From contig JAXGPX010000001.1 of the NCBI GenBank assembly GCA_040766745.1, forward strand, positions 496,001 to 560,000: 64,000 nt of DNA. Reading direction: 5' to 3'. The translations under genes were made by a program, and so were the position numbers. The stretch's first letter is position 1, and each line of letters begins with the position of its first letter. Below the pieces are notes generated by a model. It ran no database searches, was not told where the DNA came from, and worked only from the letters and a program-made list of their open reading frames with translations. This stretch comes from JAXGPX01 sp040766745 (GTDB taxonomy: Bacteria; Bacillota; Sulfobacillia; Fermentithermobacillales; Fermentithermobacillaceae). Positions 26,213-35,673 of this stretch are shown here, one piece after another.

Positions 26213-27494
26213 ATCACAGCGCAAGATAAAACCACTGATCGCGGCTTTGCTGCCCGCACTGACTGTCTTGGTGCTGGTGGTACAGGTTACCGGATGCTAT
26301 GGGCGCCGGGAACTGGAGGACATGTCTCTTGTGACTATAGTAGGAGTCGATAAGGGCCAATATAAGGACTTATTGATTACCACAGTGGTTGCCTTGCCCA
26401 GGAAGACCTTTGGGGGCGGCATGGGTGGGGGCGGAGGCGGGGCAGAAGGCCAGCCCACGCTGATACTTTCTGCTGAAGGCAACACTATGATTGACGCTCT
26501 TGCGCAAATAACCACAATGACTTCGCGTTTGACCACAACTGCCCATACTCAACTGGTCATACTTGGTGAGGAAATGGCCAAATATGACGCTGGGGTGATT
26601 CTTGATGTTTTTTCCCGAAATCTTGAATTCAGGCACAATACTTTGGTGGCGGTATCAAAGGGCAAGGCTTCCGATTTCATCAGAGAATTCAGGTCGCCTG
26701 AAGAGGCTGAACCATCTGAGTACCTTGTGAAGCTCTTACTAAGTTCAAACCGGGAAATGGGCATATGCCCATTGGTTTCAGCCCACGAATTTCTAATTGC
26801 GTATGATACCCAAGAACTCGAACCGTGGGTGCCCTATTTGGCATTAGCTTCGACTGCCCCTGTAGAGAAGGAAACAAGCAACCAGGGTAATGAATCTTCC
26901 AAAGAAAGTACAGGCAAACATTCGCCGGCTGAAGACACAACAATAGTAGCCGTACTTGGGGCAGCGCTATTTCGCAACGTTGGACAACAGATGAGAATGG
27001 TTGGATTGCTTGATACAAAGGAAACCATGGCCATCAGCATTTTGAGAGGAGACTTTGTTAGGGGCTACCTCGACATTGCCCTTCCTGGCAAGCCAGGCAG
27101 GCAGGCCACGTTAGCTCTTCACCACTTGTCAACCTCAGTAAAAACCAGGCTGGACGCTGGCCAGGTAGAAGTGATTTTCAAGATCAGGCTTACGGCTTCA
27201 GTTGAAGAGGCCACGGCGAGAGAACTAAACGTATCCCCTGAATACCACCAAGAAGTAGTTCGCACTGCAGAGCAGGAAGTCAGAACCCTTCTCAGTAAAG
27301 CATTGGCAAAACTGAAGGCTTCTGAGACAGATGTGGCAGACCTGGGTATGACGGTTCTAAAGCACTTCAGGACTCTGCATGAATGGGAACAGTATGACTG
27401 GCCTTCAAAGTTCCGAAATGTAACTGCAGATTACGATGTGAAAATGTTCATATTTACCTCAGGGTTTACATTCAGCCCTCCTTCCCCTAGATAG
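26163..27494 (+). CDS. gerC: Spore germination lipoprotein, Ger(x)C family (C subunit)
   Basis: About 443 residues. There is an N-terminal hydrophobic signal with lipobox VTGC, then the family signature GCYGRRELEDMSLV and VGVDK, so the protein is lipid-anchored on the outer face of the inner spore membrane. A Gly run (GGGMGGGGGGAEG) follows at about 85-100. The C-terminal GerC domain is complete to its usual end. It overlaps the gerB 3' end by about 50 bases. No ATG is available; TTG at 26163 after CGGAAGATA is my choice, TTG at 26127 is an alternative. Confidence 0.9.
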   Translation: MLARPKERRTIITRRNESQRKIKPLIAALLPALTVLVLVVQVTGCYGRRELEDMSLVTIVGVDKGQYKDLLITTVVALPRKTFGGGMGGGGGGAEGQPTLILSAEGNTMIDALAQITTMTSRLTTTAHTQLVILGEEMAKYDAGVILDVFSRNLEFRHNTLVAVSKGKASDFIREFRSPEEAEPSEYLVKLLLSSNREMGICPLVSAHEFLIAYDTQELEPWVPYLALASTAPVEKETSNQGNESSKESTGKHSPAEDTTIVAVLGAALFRNVGQQMRMVGLLDTKETMAISILRGDFVRGYLDIALPGKPGRQATLALHHLSTSVKTRLDAGQVEVIFKIRLTASVEEATARELNVSPEYHQEVVRTAEQEVRTLLSKALAKLKASETDVADLGMTVLKHFRTLHEWEQYDWPSKFRNVTADYDVKMFIFTSGFTFSPPSPR

Positions 27495-27626
27495 CGCCGT
27501 TTAGGCCGCAGACATATGCACCGCCGCTTTACCCGGCACTATGGAACTATTTGCTTGCGTGGCCCAGGAGATAGCAGGCCATTTTTAAGTATGATATTCT
27601 GTACAGGAAATAGCGAGGTGGGCCGG

Positions 27627-28274
27627 TTGAAACAGAAACCCGAGGATCTTCTAAGAGTTCGTAAACTGTATGAGTGGGAAGAAGCCAGGCGAGGAAGAGT
27701 TCAGTACATAGCAGGAGTGGATGAAGCAGGAAGAGGCCCAATGGCCGGCCCTGTTGTAGCTGCTGCCGTAATCTTACCTGCCAGGCCGGAAATTCCTTGC
27801 ATAAACGACAGCAAGAAACTCACTGCTAGGGTGCGAGAACGGATTTTCAACTCAATCATAGAAAACAGCTTTGCATTTGGCATAGGCATTAGATCTGCCA
27901 GGTTTGTCGATGAATCTGGAATAGTCCCGGCCACATTCTCTGCAATGAAAATGGCCATTCAAATGCTGCTCCTGAAGGGATACATACCAGGGCTTGTTGT
28001 TGTAGACGGCTACCCCATACCCGGCCTGGATTTTCAGCAAGAAGCTGTCATAAAAGGTGATAGCAAAGTAGCCTCTGTGGCGTGTGCCTCAATCATTGCC
28101 AAAGTGGTAAGGGACCGGATAATGACAGAGTTTGAAGACTTGTACCCCGGATATGGTTTTTCAGCCCACAAAGGGTACTGCACAAAACAGCATATGGATT
28201 TGCTTAATCAAAAAGGGCCAAGCCCAATACACAGGCGGTCTTTTCAGCCTGTTCAAGACGTACTGCTCGCTTGA
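27627..28274 (+). CDS. rnhB: Ribonuclease HII
   Basis: 215 residues. Cleaves RNA in RNA-DNA hybrids and removes misincorporated ribonucleotides. Catalytic acidic residues are visible in GVDEAGRGPMAGPVVAAAV (DE pair), LVVVDGYPIPG and later SIIAKVVRDRIMTEF. I use the TTG at 27627, preceded by GAGGTGG; an ORF running to 27516 adds 37 residues without homology. It follows gerC in the same direction after 132 bases, which is not its usual neighbourhood (near yraN and comM). Confidence 0.94.
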   Translation: MKQKPEDLLRVRKLYEWEEARRGRVQYIAGVDEAGRGPMAGPVVAAAVILPARPEIPCINDSKKLTARVRERIFNSIIENSFAFGIGIRSARFVDESGIVPATFSAMKMAIQMLLLKGYIPGLVVVDGYPIPGLDFQQEAVIKGDSKVASVACASIIAKVVRDRIMTEFEDLYPGYGFSAHKGYCTKQHMDLLNQKGPSPIHRRSFQPVQDVLLA

Positions 28275-28411
28275 GCCAACATACAGTTTTCTGAAAGTTT
28301 AAGCCAGAAAGTTAACTCTGATGTAAGAGTGTGGAAAATTCATGACACACTCAGTAAACGGGCACTGCAGGAGTCTTTGCCGGTGTCCGGGAAAATATGG
28401 GAGTTGAACAT

Positions 28412-29770
28412 ATGAAAGACCTGACTACCGGCAACGAAGCAAAAGTGATTCTCCTCTTTTCACTTCCTATGCTTCTTGGAAATATATTTCAGCAACTATA
28501 CAACACTGTAGACAGCATGATAGTTGGCAGGTACTTGGGCAAAGAATCCTTGGCAGCTGTTGGGGCAAGTTTCCCGGTAATATTCTTTCTTACTGCCCTG
28601 ACCATGGGAATTAGTATGGGCTCTACCATACAGATTGCCCAGTATTACGGAGCCAAGGACATGGATAAGGTGAAGAAAGCAATAGATACCACATTCATCT
28701 TTCTCTTTTTCGCTGGCCTGGCCGTAACAGTTGCAGGCCTCGCCCTGTCAAACGGTATTCTTCATTTCCTGAAAGTGCCCGAGGATGTACTTCCTCAAGC
28801 CAGAGCCTATTTGGACATAATTCTCCTGGGGTCAATTGTGATGTTTGGGTACAACACCATAAGTGCCATACTAAGAGGTTTGGGAGACTCTAAGACCCCC
28901 CTTTACTTCCTGATCTTAGCCACGCTGATCAATATCGGCTTGGATCTGCTATTCGTGATTTCTTTTGACTGGGGCGTAGCCGGAGCCGCTTGGGCAACTG
29001 TAATAGCCCAGGGCTTTTCGTTCATATCTGCACTAATGTACCTCAAGCGAAAATTCGCCATTTTTGACATTGATGTGAGAAACATGCAGTTTGACAAAGA
29101 GATAATGAGATTAAGCATCAATATAGGCCTACCATCTGGAATACAGCAGACTTTGGTCTCCGTAGGGATGCTGTCTCTTCAGTCTCTGGTAAATGGGTTT
29201 GGCAAGGATGTACTTGCTGCTTACATCGCAGCAGGAAGACTTGACTCCTTTGCTTCAATGCCTGCAATGAACCTGTCTGCAGCACTATCTTCATTTACAG
29301 GCCAAAACCTTGGAGCCAACAAACCCGAAAGGGTTCGCAAAGGATACTATGCTTCTCTGACTATAGCCTGTGGGTTGTCACTTGCCCTTACAATAATAGC
29401 CCTTACGTTCAAAGAATCCCTGATAGCCATCTTCAATACAGATCCCCAGGTGCTATTTATCGGAGGGCGGTACCTATCCATCGTTAGTCTGTTCTACATT
29501 CCTTTTGCTGCAATGTTCGTGACAAACGGTATTTTAAGAGGTGCCGGGGCAACAATGATCACAATGGTTTTCACAATGATCTCCCAGCTTGTTGTTCGAG
29601 TTCCGGCCGCATACGTGCTATCAAAGCGTCTCATGAGCCCTGACGGAATATGGTGGGCTATACCAACCGGTTGGATAGTGGGCCTTCTTCTAAGCGTCAG
29701 TTACTACCTAACCGGAAAATGGAAGGACAAAATAGTTGTAAAGCATGTCCTGGAGACAGAAGACAACTGA
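28412..29770 (+). CDS. MATE family multidrug exporter
   Basis: 452 residues, 12 membrane helices, in the MATE (multidrug and toxic compound extrusion) family. Typical motifs: LPMLLGNIFQQLYNTVDSMIVG, GASFPVIFFLTALTMGISMG, and in the second half LPSGIQQTLVSVGMLSLQSL (fragments such as SIVMFGYNTISAILRGLGDS are conserved). It exports cationic compounds using a Na+ or H+ gradient; substrate not predictable. The ATG at 28412 has GGGAG at 8 bases; an ATG five codons earlier is less well placed. Convergent with the csoR-like gene. Confidence 0.9.
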   Translation: MKDLTTGNEAKVILLFSLPMLLGNIFQQLYNTVDSMIVGRYLGKESLAAVGASFPVIFFLTALTMGISMGSTIQIAQYYGAKDMDKVKKAIDTTFIFLFFAGLAVTVAGLALSNGILHFLKVPEDVLPQARAYLDIILLGSIVMFGYNTISAILRGLGDSKTPLYFLILATLINIGLDLLFVISFDWGVAGAAWATVIAQGFSFISALMYLKRKFAIFDIDVRNMQFDKEIMRLSINIGLPSGIQQTLVSVGMLSLQSLVNGFGKDVLAAYIAAGRLDSFASMPAMNLSAALSSFTGQNLGANKPERVRKGYYASLTIACGLSLALTIIALTFKESLIAIFNTDPQVLFIGGRYLSIVSLFYIPFAAMFVTNGILRGAGATMITMVFTMISQLVVRVPAAYVLSKRLMSPDGIWWAIPTGWIVGLLLSVSYYLTGKWKDKIVVKHVLETEDN

Positions 29771-29823
29771 TCAATGTAAACCCACAAATCGCCGACTTTT
29801 TCCACTGAGCCAGGGACACTCTG

Positions 29824-30114
29824 CTAGATCAATCTGTTTATAACGTCCATCAATTCTGTTGCTGTAGTTTCTTCATCTCCGTCTTTGATTCCTCGAACCA
29901 CGCACCTACGGACATGAGTTTCAAGCAGCAGTAATGCCACGCTGCTCAGAGCCGCCCTTGCAGCAGAGACCTGGTTAAGAACATCTACGCAATACCTGTC
30001 TTCCTCAACCATCCTGGCAATGCCTCGTATTTGCCCTTCTATCCGGCTCAGCCGCTTCAAGATGTCGTCTTTATTCTCACGAAAGACATGATTATTGGCT
30101 GGCAGAGTAACCAC
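29824..30114 (-). CDS. csoR: CsoR/RcnR-type metal-sensing repressor
   Basis: 96 residues, DUF156 helical fold: DILKRLSRIEGQIRGIARMVEEDRYCVDV. The Cu(I) triad is complete: C42, H67 and C71 with the 25- and 4-residue spacing of CsoR. That makes Cu(I) the most likely ligand, although persulfide or formaldehyde sensors share part of this fold. It overlaps the 3' end of the upstream membrane protein gene by 23 bases, so the two form an operon. Start GTG at 30114; no ATG is in frame. A repressor translated with a membrane protein usually controls its own operon (inference). Confidence 0.82.
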   Translation of the reverse strand: MVTLPANNHVFRENKDDILKRLSRIEGQIRGIARMVEEDRYCVDVLNQVSAARAALSSVALLLLETHVRRCVVRGIKDGDEETTATELMDVINRLI

Positions 30115-31051
30115 CTTCCTTGAAAGTCTTGGCTGTTTTGCGTACTATCAGGGATACAGCCAGAACACTGACAAATGCAGTTGTACCAAGTTTGCCTCCG
30201 GCTCCTCCCAGTACAGGTGCTCCCAAAAAATACGCTGCCCCCGTAAGGCCTCCTGCCACAGCCGCATACAGCCCGTTTGGAATTCGGGCCTTTGAAGACA
30301 TTCCAACATAAGAGCCACAGGCACAGACAGCCGCCAACATACCTCCGGTTTTCGGAAATGCAGCCGGGAGAACCAATCCCCCTAATAGGCTTACCATTCC
30401 AGAAGCGACAACTCCGCCCTTTCCGGCCATGTTGTTTACGTAGTAGGCCAAGACCGATGACACGATTGCCGTTGCTATGATGGGCGCCGCCAGTGAAGCA
30501 TCAAGAAATTTGCTCTCAAGAAACGACTTTCCGGTAATGGCTGCAGCCAGGCACGTGCCTGTTGCGGCGATAGTGCCAAGCTTTCCTCCAAAACCGTTGA
30601 ATAAATCAGACGAAAGAGCAAATGCCAGGCCTGCAATGGATCCTGCCAGAAGAATTCCTGGATACCCAAGAAGCCTTGAGGAAGCCATGCCGGCAAATGC
30701 GCCGCAAGTTACGGCCGGGCCAATCGAAGGGATGAGTATTCCTGCAAATAAAGCCACAAGCCCGGATGCAATAACAGAGCCCAGCCCAAAATGAACACTT
30801 AGAGCATAGCTAACCAGAGCCCCTCCTGCTACTGAGAAAAGAACCTTCAAACCCGGTAACCCGAGGTTCACTTGTTTTGCCGTGTTAATCTGCGGGATCT
30901 CATTGACAATAGCAGCGATGCCTGCTGCGAGGGTCAAGGCAACCAAAAGTGAGCCAATAATATTTCCGGGAAAAGCAGCAAACAGTGTGCTTACGTACAA
31001 GTAACTACCCATTAGCGAAAGAGCGGCAAACCCGATTACTTGCTTATTCAC
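30092..31051 (-). CDS. Unknown multi-pass membrane protein with internal duplication
   Basis: 319 residues, Gly/Ala-rich, about ten membrane helices, no recognised domain. Residues 71-165 and 191-295 are tandem copies: both run VIASGxV-type helix, PxxGP/KTxG, and end in GGKLGT (155-160 and 285-290). Such two-fold repeats are common in transporters. It starts with GTG at 31051 after GGGGGAGG and is co-transcribed with the CsoR-like repressor, which suggests a metal or thiol-related substrate (inference). It does not resemble known CopA or RcnA exporters. Confidence 0.8.
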   Translation of the reverse strand: MNKQVIGFAALSLMGSYLYVSTLFAAFPGNIIGSLLVALTLAAGIAAIVNEIPQINTAKQVNLGLPGLKVLFSVAGGALVSYALSVHFGLGSVIASGLVALFAGILIPSIGPAVTCGAFAGMASSRLLGYPGILLAGSIAGLAFALSSDLFNGFGGKLGTIAATGTCLAAAITGKSFLESKFLDASLAAPIIATAIVSSVLAYYVNNMAGKGGVVASGMVSLLGGLVLPAAFPKTGGMLAAVCACGSYVGMSSKARIPNGLYAAVAGGLTGAAYFLGAPVLGGAGGKLGTTAFVSVLAVSLIVRKTAKTFKEGGYSASQ

Positions 31052-31376
31052 CGGTACCTCCCCCTAAGTCCGAATAGACTGATTGCCTTTCTCACAATAG
31101 CACAATTCAATTTCACTCTTCAATCAGTGGTGTACTGCAAACTCCATGGCTGGACTGAATTTCCAAAAGGATGTAACATTCAAGTAGCAGAACATATTGA
31201 AAACAAAGACGCCTAGGCCCGGTCCCTGCCTCAGCGGACCCTTGAAAGGGCATATGCTTTGTATAACACTATTGGAAAACTAGGGCGATATTGAATGTAA
31301 GGATGGCATTTCAAACAATAAGTAACTGGCAGGTTAAGTCAGAATTTCCCTGTCCAAATCCTTGGAGGTATGATTC
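31052..31376. other. Divergent intergenic region (325 bp)
   Basis: Lies between the minus-strand membrane protein and the plus-strand cyclase. On the minus strand TTGAAG, 18 bases, TATTGT (31123-31094) is a promoter candidate for the membrane protein-csoR operon. It is partly embraced by an 8-bp inverted repeat, ACTGATTG at 31078-31085 and CAATCAGT at 31121-31128. I found no convincing promoter for the cyclase and no gene. Confidence 0.4.
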
Positions 31377-32618
31377 TTGAATCAGCAAGGCGCTGTTTCA
31401 AAAAATCGATGGGTCATGACTCCTCTTACCGGGCCTGAACGGACCAGACTAATTGCCTATTTAGTCATCATAGCAGTAATGGGCATTTTCCTCTGCGCTT
31501 TCATTTTGGTTGAAGGCAGCCTACCGGATCCAGGTACCACTGCTCTTTTTGTTTTATCAGGTATTATAGGTTTTAACTACCGTGTGCTCCTGCCTTCCAA
31601 TGCCAAATTGCATGCAACCTGGCCCCTTTTGGTCGCGGCTCTCTATTGCCACGGCTTGCCCCTTGCTATGTTGACAGGCGTAACCGGCATGCTCTGCCAG
31701 TTTTTGTTTGGGAGAAACGCCCTTCTCAATTCCCTTTTCAACAGTGGGCAGCTAGCCTTGAGTTTGGGATTGGCAGGATTGACTACTAAGTTGGTGTCCG
31801 GCTTGATTCCAGAAGGTATTCTTATCTATGACATTGCCGGTCTGGTTTTGGGTATGGCAGTATTCGATGTATGCAATATCGCTCTTGTAAGTACGGCAAT
31901 CGCCATGAATGAACAGCTGCCATGGCCAGATTGTTTCACAGATCTCTTCTTCAAAGAACGAAGAAGCATCCTCCCTCTCTTATACCTCATTACTCTGGCC
32001 GGAGCTCTTCTCTGTTCCTTTATTGGGACCACCGGACTTGTAATAATCTTTGCCCATGTTTTCGCAGTTTGGCACTTAATGAGGTTTCAGCAGGAGCTTG
32101 ACACAAAGATTGAAGAGGCCCGAACTGATCACCTGACCGGGGCTTTTAACTACAGGTACCTAGAAGACTGGTTACACAATGAATTTCGTGATATAGTCCG
32201 GCGAGGCTTGCCATGTTCCTTTATGTTTGCCGATGTAGACGGCCTCAAGAATATCAACGATACCTACGGCCATGATGCAGGTGATGCAGTGTTACAACAT
32301 TTGACCAAAGTCCTATTCTCCATTACTAAGCAAGCCGATGTAGTAATCCGGTACGGGGGCGATGAATTCGTAGTAATCGGCCCTGAAAGGGATGTTCAAT
32401 CAGCAACTGAAACGGCGTCACAATTCATTCAACTACTTGAAAAGCCTTTTGATTATAAAGGGAATCCAGTAAAGGTAGATCTGAGTATGGGCATAGCCTG
32501 TTACCCTGAAGATGGAAATATCGGCAGGGATCTTATCCGGCTAGCTGACTGGGCCATGTACCACGCCAAGAAATCCCAGGGTAACACTGTGTGCCGCGCT
32601 AGAGACATTGCATCGTAG
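31377..32618 (+). CDS. Membrane-bound diguanylate cyclase (GGDEF)
   Basis: 413 residues. The N-terminal 235 residues form about six membrane helices of unknown sensor type (not a recognised MASE). The C-terminal GGDEF domain starts with TDHLTGAFNYRYLEDWL and has the intact active site RYGGDEF (327-331), so it should make cyclic di-GMP from GTP. The product-inhibition site, RxxD five residues upstream, reads KQAD (318-321), so feedback inhibition is probably weak (inference). Start TTG at 31377 with GGAGG at 8 bases. The flagellar operon in the same window carries a c-di-GMP riboswitch. Confidence 0.92.
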   Translation: MNQQGAVSKNRWVMTPLTGPERTRLIAYLVIIAVMGIFLCAFILVEGSLPDPGTTALFVLSGIIGFNYRVLLPSNAKLHATWPLLVAALYCHGLPLAMLTGVTGMLCQFLFGRNALLNSLFNSGQLALSLGLAGLTTKLVSGLIPEGILIYDIAGLVLGMAVFDVCNIALVSTAIAMNEQLPWPDCFTDLFFKERRSILPLLYLITLAGALLCSFIGTTGLVIIFAHVFAVWHLMRFQQELDTKIEEARTDHLTGAFNYRYLEDWLHNEFRDIVRRGLPCSFMFADVDGLKNINDTYGHDAGDAVLQHLTKVLFSITKQADVVIRYGGDEFVVIGPERDVQSATETASQFIQLLEKPFDYKGNPVKVDLSMGIACYPEDGNIGRDLIRLADWAMYHAKKSQGNTVCRARDIAS

Positions 32619-32868
32619 ATATTTCATGTTTCAAGCAACTACCGCGATTTTGCAGCACTGATTTGTTTTATCGGATATGGTTCATTGGCCGCTTTTCACC
32701 CTGCTAGCTTGAGCTTACCTGGCTTCTTTCTTATAATCTCTTTATGGCATAGAAGGTAATTTGATCACATTACTATATACTCATACTAACTGCTAATGAT
32801 AAGTCTGACGTTACACGTCACACATGATCGGTATTTATCATTGCCGGTGTTGATGCGGAGGATAGTTA

Positions 32869-35166
32869 ATGCAGGCAAAAGATTATGACTACGAGGCCCT
32901 TAGGCTCAAAACCGTTTTAAAGGAAATAGACACACAGGCCAGTGATTCAAAACAAGCACTTGAACGTGCTAAAGAAACTCGGCTTACCAATGAAAAAGCT
33001 GCCTGGGAGGAACTCCCAAGGGCTATTACTAGTTTCGATGATTTGGTTGAGGTATCAAAACAGGCTACAACCAGTAAGAATGCCTACGAGTATTACCTCC
33101 TGTCTCAGAGGATGCTGGAGAGGCTTGAAAGAATGGCTTCAACGCCATACTTTGCCAGAGTTGATTTCGTACCTGACAGAGGGCAGCGCAGCAAGTCCTA
33201 TTGCCCCATACAAGTATACATAGGCCTATCGTCACTTCGTGATTCACAGTCTGGTGATTATCTGGTATACGACTGGCGTGCACCTGTATCGAGCATGTTC
33301 TACGATTGTGAACTAGGTAAGGCATCCTATGTAGCACCGGCAGGGGTAGTTTCAGGCGAACTTCTGCTCAAGCGTCAGTTCAGGATAGCAAACGGAGAAC
33401 TGCTTTTTATGTTTGACAGCAGCTTGCAGATTGACGATGAGATTCTTCAGGAAACCCTTGCACAAAGCAAAGGCGGTAAACTTCAGACTATCGTTTACAC
33501 CATACAACGGGAGCAAAACCGTGTTATTCGCAACGAGGCCAGTAAGGTACTGATTGTTCAAGGGCCTGCCGGAAGTGGCAAAACTCAAATAGCGCTGCAT
33601 AGAGCTGCTTATCTGCTGTACAAACATAAGCAAACCCTGTGTCCGGAGCACATTACCATTTTTTCTCCCAACAGGATTTTCTCAGACTATATATCCGGAG
33701 TATTGCCTGAATTGGGTGAACATGATGTAGGGCAGATTACTTTTGCTGACCATGCAAGAAACTGTGTCCCTGAGGCAAAGTACATAGAAGACGCAAATGA
33801 CCAGATTGAATATGTCCTTTCACGTGGGCATAGCCCTGAATACTGTGCAAGAGTAGCAGGAATCAGACTAAAGGCGTCTAGGGCCTTTCTGGATGTGGTA
33901 AAGGGTTACCCTGACTATCTTGAGAAGTCATTTGAGTTTCAAGATATAAACTACAATGGTTCTCTTGTAGTGTCCAAGGAGCAATTATCTCAGTTGCTGC
34001 ACCGCGAGTACAGCTACCTCCCTCTGTTTCGCCGGCTAGACAAGATCAGGCGAAGAGTGCTGTGGCTGCTAGGGCCTGTGCGTAAGAAGAGAGTTACTGA
34101 AGTAAAAGATCAGCTAACCAACGATCCTAAGTACGCAGGATTCTTCGAATCTGACTTGCTTGCAATCAGCAGGCAGAAGGTTAATGATGAGTTCGCGCCC
34201 ATAGTAGACTGTATTTCATCCTGGGATCTTGGAAGCTCCTGGGACGTCTACCGGCGGTTTATTAACGATGCTCATGTAGCATGTGAGGTTCTCAAAGAAC
34301 AGCAGGCTACCGGTATGACTCATTCTGTGTGGGATGATATTCGCAACTGGACCACAAAGATGCTCAATGTAAGGTTGATTCCGTACGAAGACGTGGCTCC
34401 GTTTCTCTTGCTCAAGGGGCTCGTACAAGGTTTTCCTGAACAAGATATGCGCCATGTAATAATCGACGAAGCCCAGGATTACACTGTAGCTCAATACGAG
34501 GTAATACGGCGGGCTTTCCCTTTGGCAAGCATGACAATTCTGGGCGACTTGAACCAGGCCATAAATCCTTACATGAACATAGGAGATTACGGAAACCTTG
34601 ATGAGGTGTTCGCCAATGACAGACTATCTTTTATAGAACTCCGAAATAGCTACCGCTCAACACGGCAAATAGCCGAATTCTGCCAGGCGATACTGCCAGG
34701 TGATGAGAAGGCCGGGTTTTTGGATCGTCCCGGTTCGCTTCCCAGGGTGACTCAGGTAGGGGCCGTCAGCGATCTGCTGCCTCAGATCGAGGCCGATATT
34801 CGTTCGTTGAGCATGCAGGGATTTGAATCAATCGCCATAATCTGCAAGAATGCTCCTCAAAGTGCAGAGGTATACCGGCAGCTAAGTCGCAGGGTGAAAG
34901 ATATCCGTCTCATGGCTGGAACTGACCGCTTCTTTCAATCTGGAAAGGTGATCCTCCCTTCTTATCTCGCAAAGGGATTGGAGTTTGACGCGGTAATCAT
35001 CTATATCGCAGAGGAAAACCAGTATTCTCGGCCAGGCGAGGAAAGGCTTCTATACACTGCGTGTTCCAGGGCTTTGCACTGTCTGCACCTTTACTATGAA
35101 GGGGAAATCTCACCTTTCCTGCCTCCCATTGACTCCGGGCTATACGAGCATGTGAGTTGTGTATAG
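32869..35166 (+). CDS. helD: RNA polymerase recycling ATPase HelD
   Basis: 765 residues, UvrD/Rep-like superfamily 1A. An N-terminal coiled-coil arm (about 1-95) is followed by Walker A GPAGSGKT (232-239), HVIIDEAQDYT, RSTRQIAEFC and YLAKGLEFDAVII, then TACSRALH. The long N-terminal arm and the insertion after Walker A match HelD, which frees stalled RNA polymerase, rather than the DNA helicase UvrD. The ATG follows GGAGG at 7 bases. The 250-base stretch before it (32619-32868) holds no gene and only weak promoter-like sites. Confidence 0.85.
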   Translation: MQAKDYDYEALRLKTVLKEIDTQASDSKQALERAKETRLTNEKAAWEELPRAITSFDDLVEVSKQATTSKNAYEYYLLSQRMLERLERMASTPYFARVDFVPDRGQRSKSYCPIQVYIGLSSLRDSQSGDYLVYDWRAPVSSMFYDCELGKASYVAPAGVVSGELLLKRQFRIANGELLFMFDSSLQIDDEILQETLAQSKGGKLQTIVYTIQREQNRVIRNEASKVLIVQGPAGSGKTQIALHRAAYLLYKHKQTLCPEHITIFSPNRIFSDYISGVLPELGEHDVGQITFADHARNCVPEAKYIEDANDQIEYVLSRGHSPEYCARVAGIRLKASRAFLDVVKGYPDYLEKSFEFQDINYNGSLVVSKEQLSQLLHREYSYLPLFRRLDKIRRRVLWLLGPVRKKRVTEVKDQLTNDPKYAGFFESDLLAISRQKVNDEFAPIVDCISSWDLGSSWDVYRRFINDAHVACEVLKEQQATGMTHSVWDDIRNWTTKMLNVRLIPYEDVAPFLLLKGLVQGFPEQDMRHVIIDEAQDYTVAQYEVIRRAFPLASMTILGDLNQAINPYMNIGDYGNLDEVFANDRLSFIELRNSYRSTRQIAEFCQAILPGDEKAGFLDRPGSLPRVTQVGAVSDLLPQIEADIRSLSMQGFESIAIICKNAPQSAEVYRQLSRRVKDIRLMAGTDRFFQSGKVILPSYLAKGLEFDAVIIYIAEENQYSRPGEERLLYTACSRALHCLHLYYEGEISPFLPPIDSGLYEHVSCV

Positions 35167-35210
35167 GGCGTCCCAACGGCCGCTAGTCAGTGACACCTGC
35201 CCAGCAATAT

Positions 35211-35627
35211 CTAAAATCCCAGGATCCCTTTTGTTATCTGAAAATCGAGTTCGGCCGCATCTCCTCTCCGGTTCCCCTTGTCCATGGAATCAGTCACAGA
35301 GCATAAATCCACTCGTATACTTTCAAAGTGGCCAACCGTTTCGGTGTGTTTATAGAGGAAGTCCCGAATTGCCAGTTTTAGTCTCTGAAGTTTGCGTGAA
35401 GTGACTGATTCGGCAGGAGTCACAAGAGCGCCTCTCCTTCTGTACCGGACTTCAATGAAAACAAGGGCCGTTTCATCGAAAGCAACGATGTCTATTTCTC
35501 CATACCGCGAGACGAAATTTCGGCAGATAACGTGGTACTGATTGCGCCGCAAGTATTCACACGCTTCTTCCTCGATTTCAAGGCCAATCTTCCGGGAACT
35601 GATTTTATGGATACTCATTACCTCCAT
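35211..35627 (-). CDS. yraN: YraN family (UPF0102) endonuclease-like protein
   Basis: 138 residues. Motif GEIDIVAFDETALVFIEVRYR is the nuclease-like core (D, E, and K/R positions) of the UPF0102 family. Biochemical role is not settled; it is normally next to comM and rnhB, and here comM is 46 bases upstream. It is convergent with helD. The start (ATG 35627) lacks a clear ribosome site; an ATG three codons in is too close to GGAGG. Confidence 0.88.
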   Translation of the reverse strand: MEVMSIHKISSRKIGLEIEEEACEYLRRNQYHVICRNFVSRYGEIDIVAFDETALVFIEVRYRRRGALVTPAESVTSRKLQRLKLAIRDFLYKHTETVGHFESIRVDLCSVTDSMDKGNRRGDAAELDFQITKGILGF

Positions 35628-35673
35628 TTCGTGTATTGGCCAGCTGCAACAAGGCCAACCTCAGACTATCGCA

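Noticed and set aside
31200..31260. Second c-di-GMP riboswitch in front of the cyclase
   Set aside because: A GACGCC stretch resembles the core, but GACGCAAAGCC and the flanking helices are missing.
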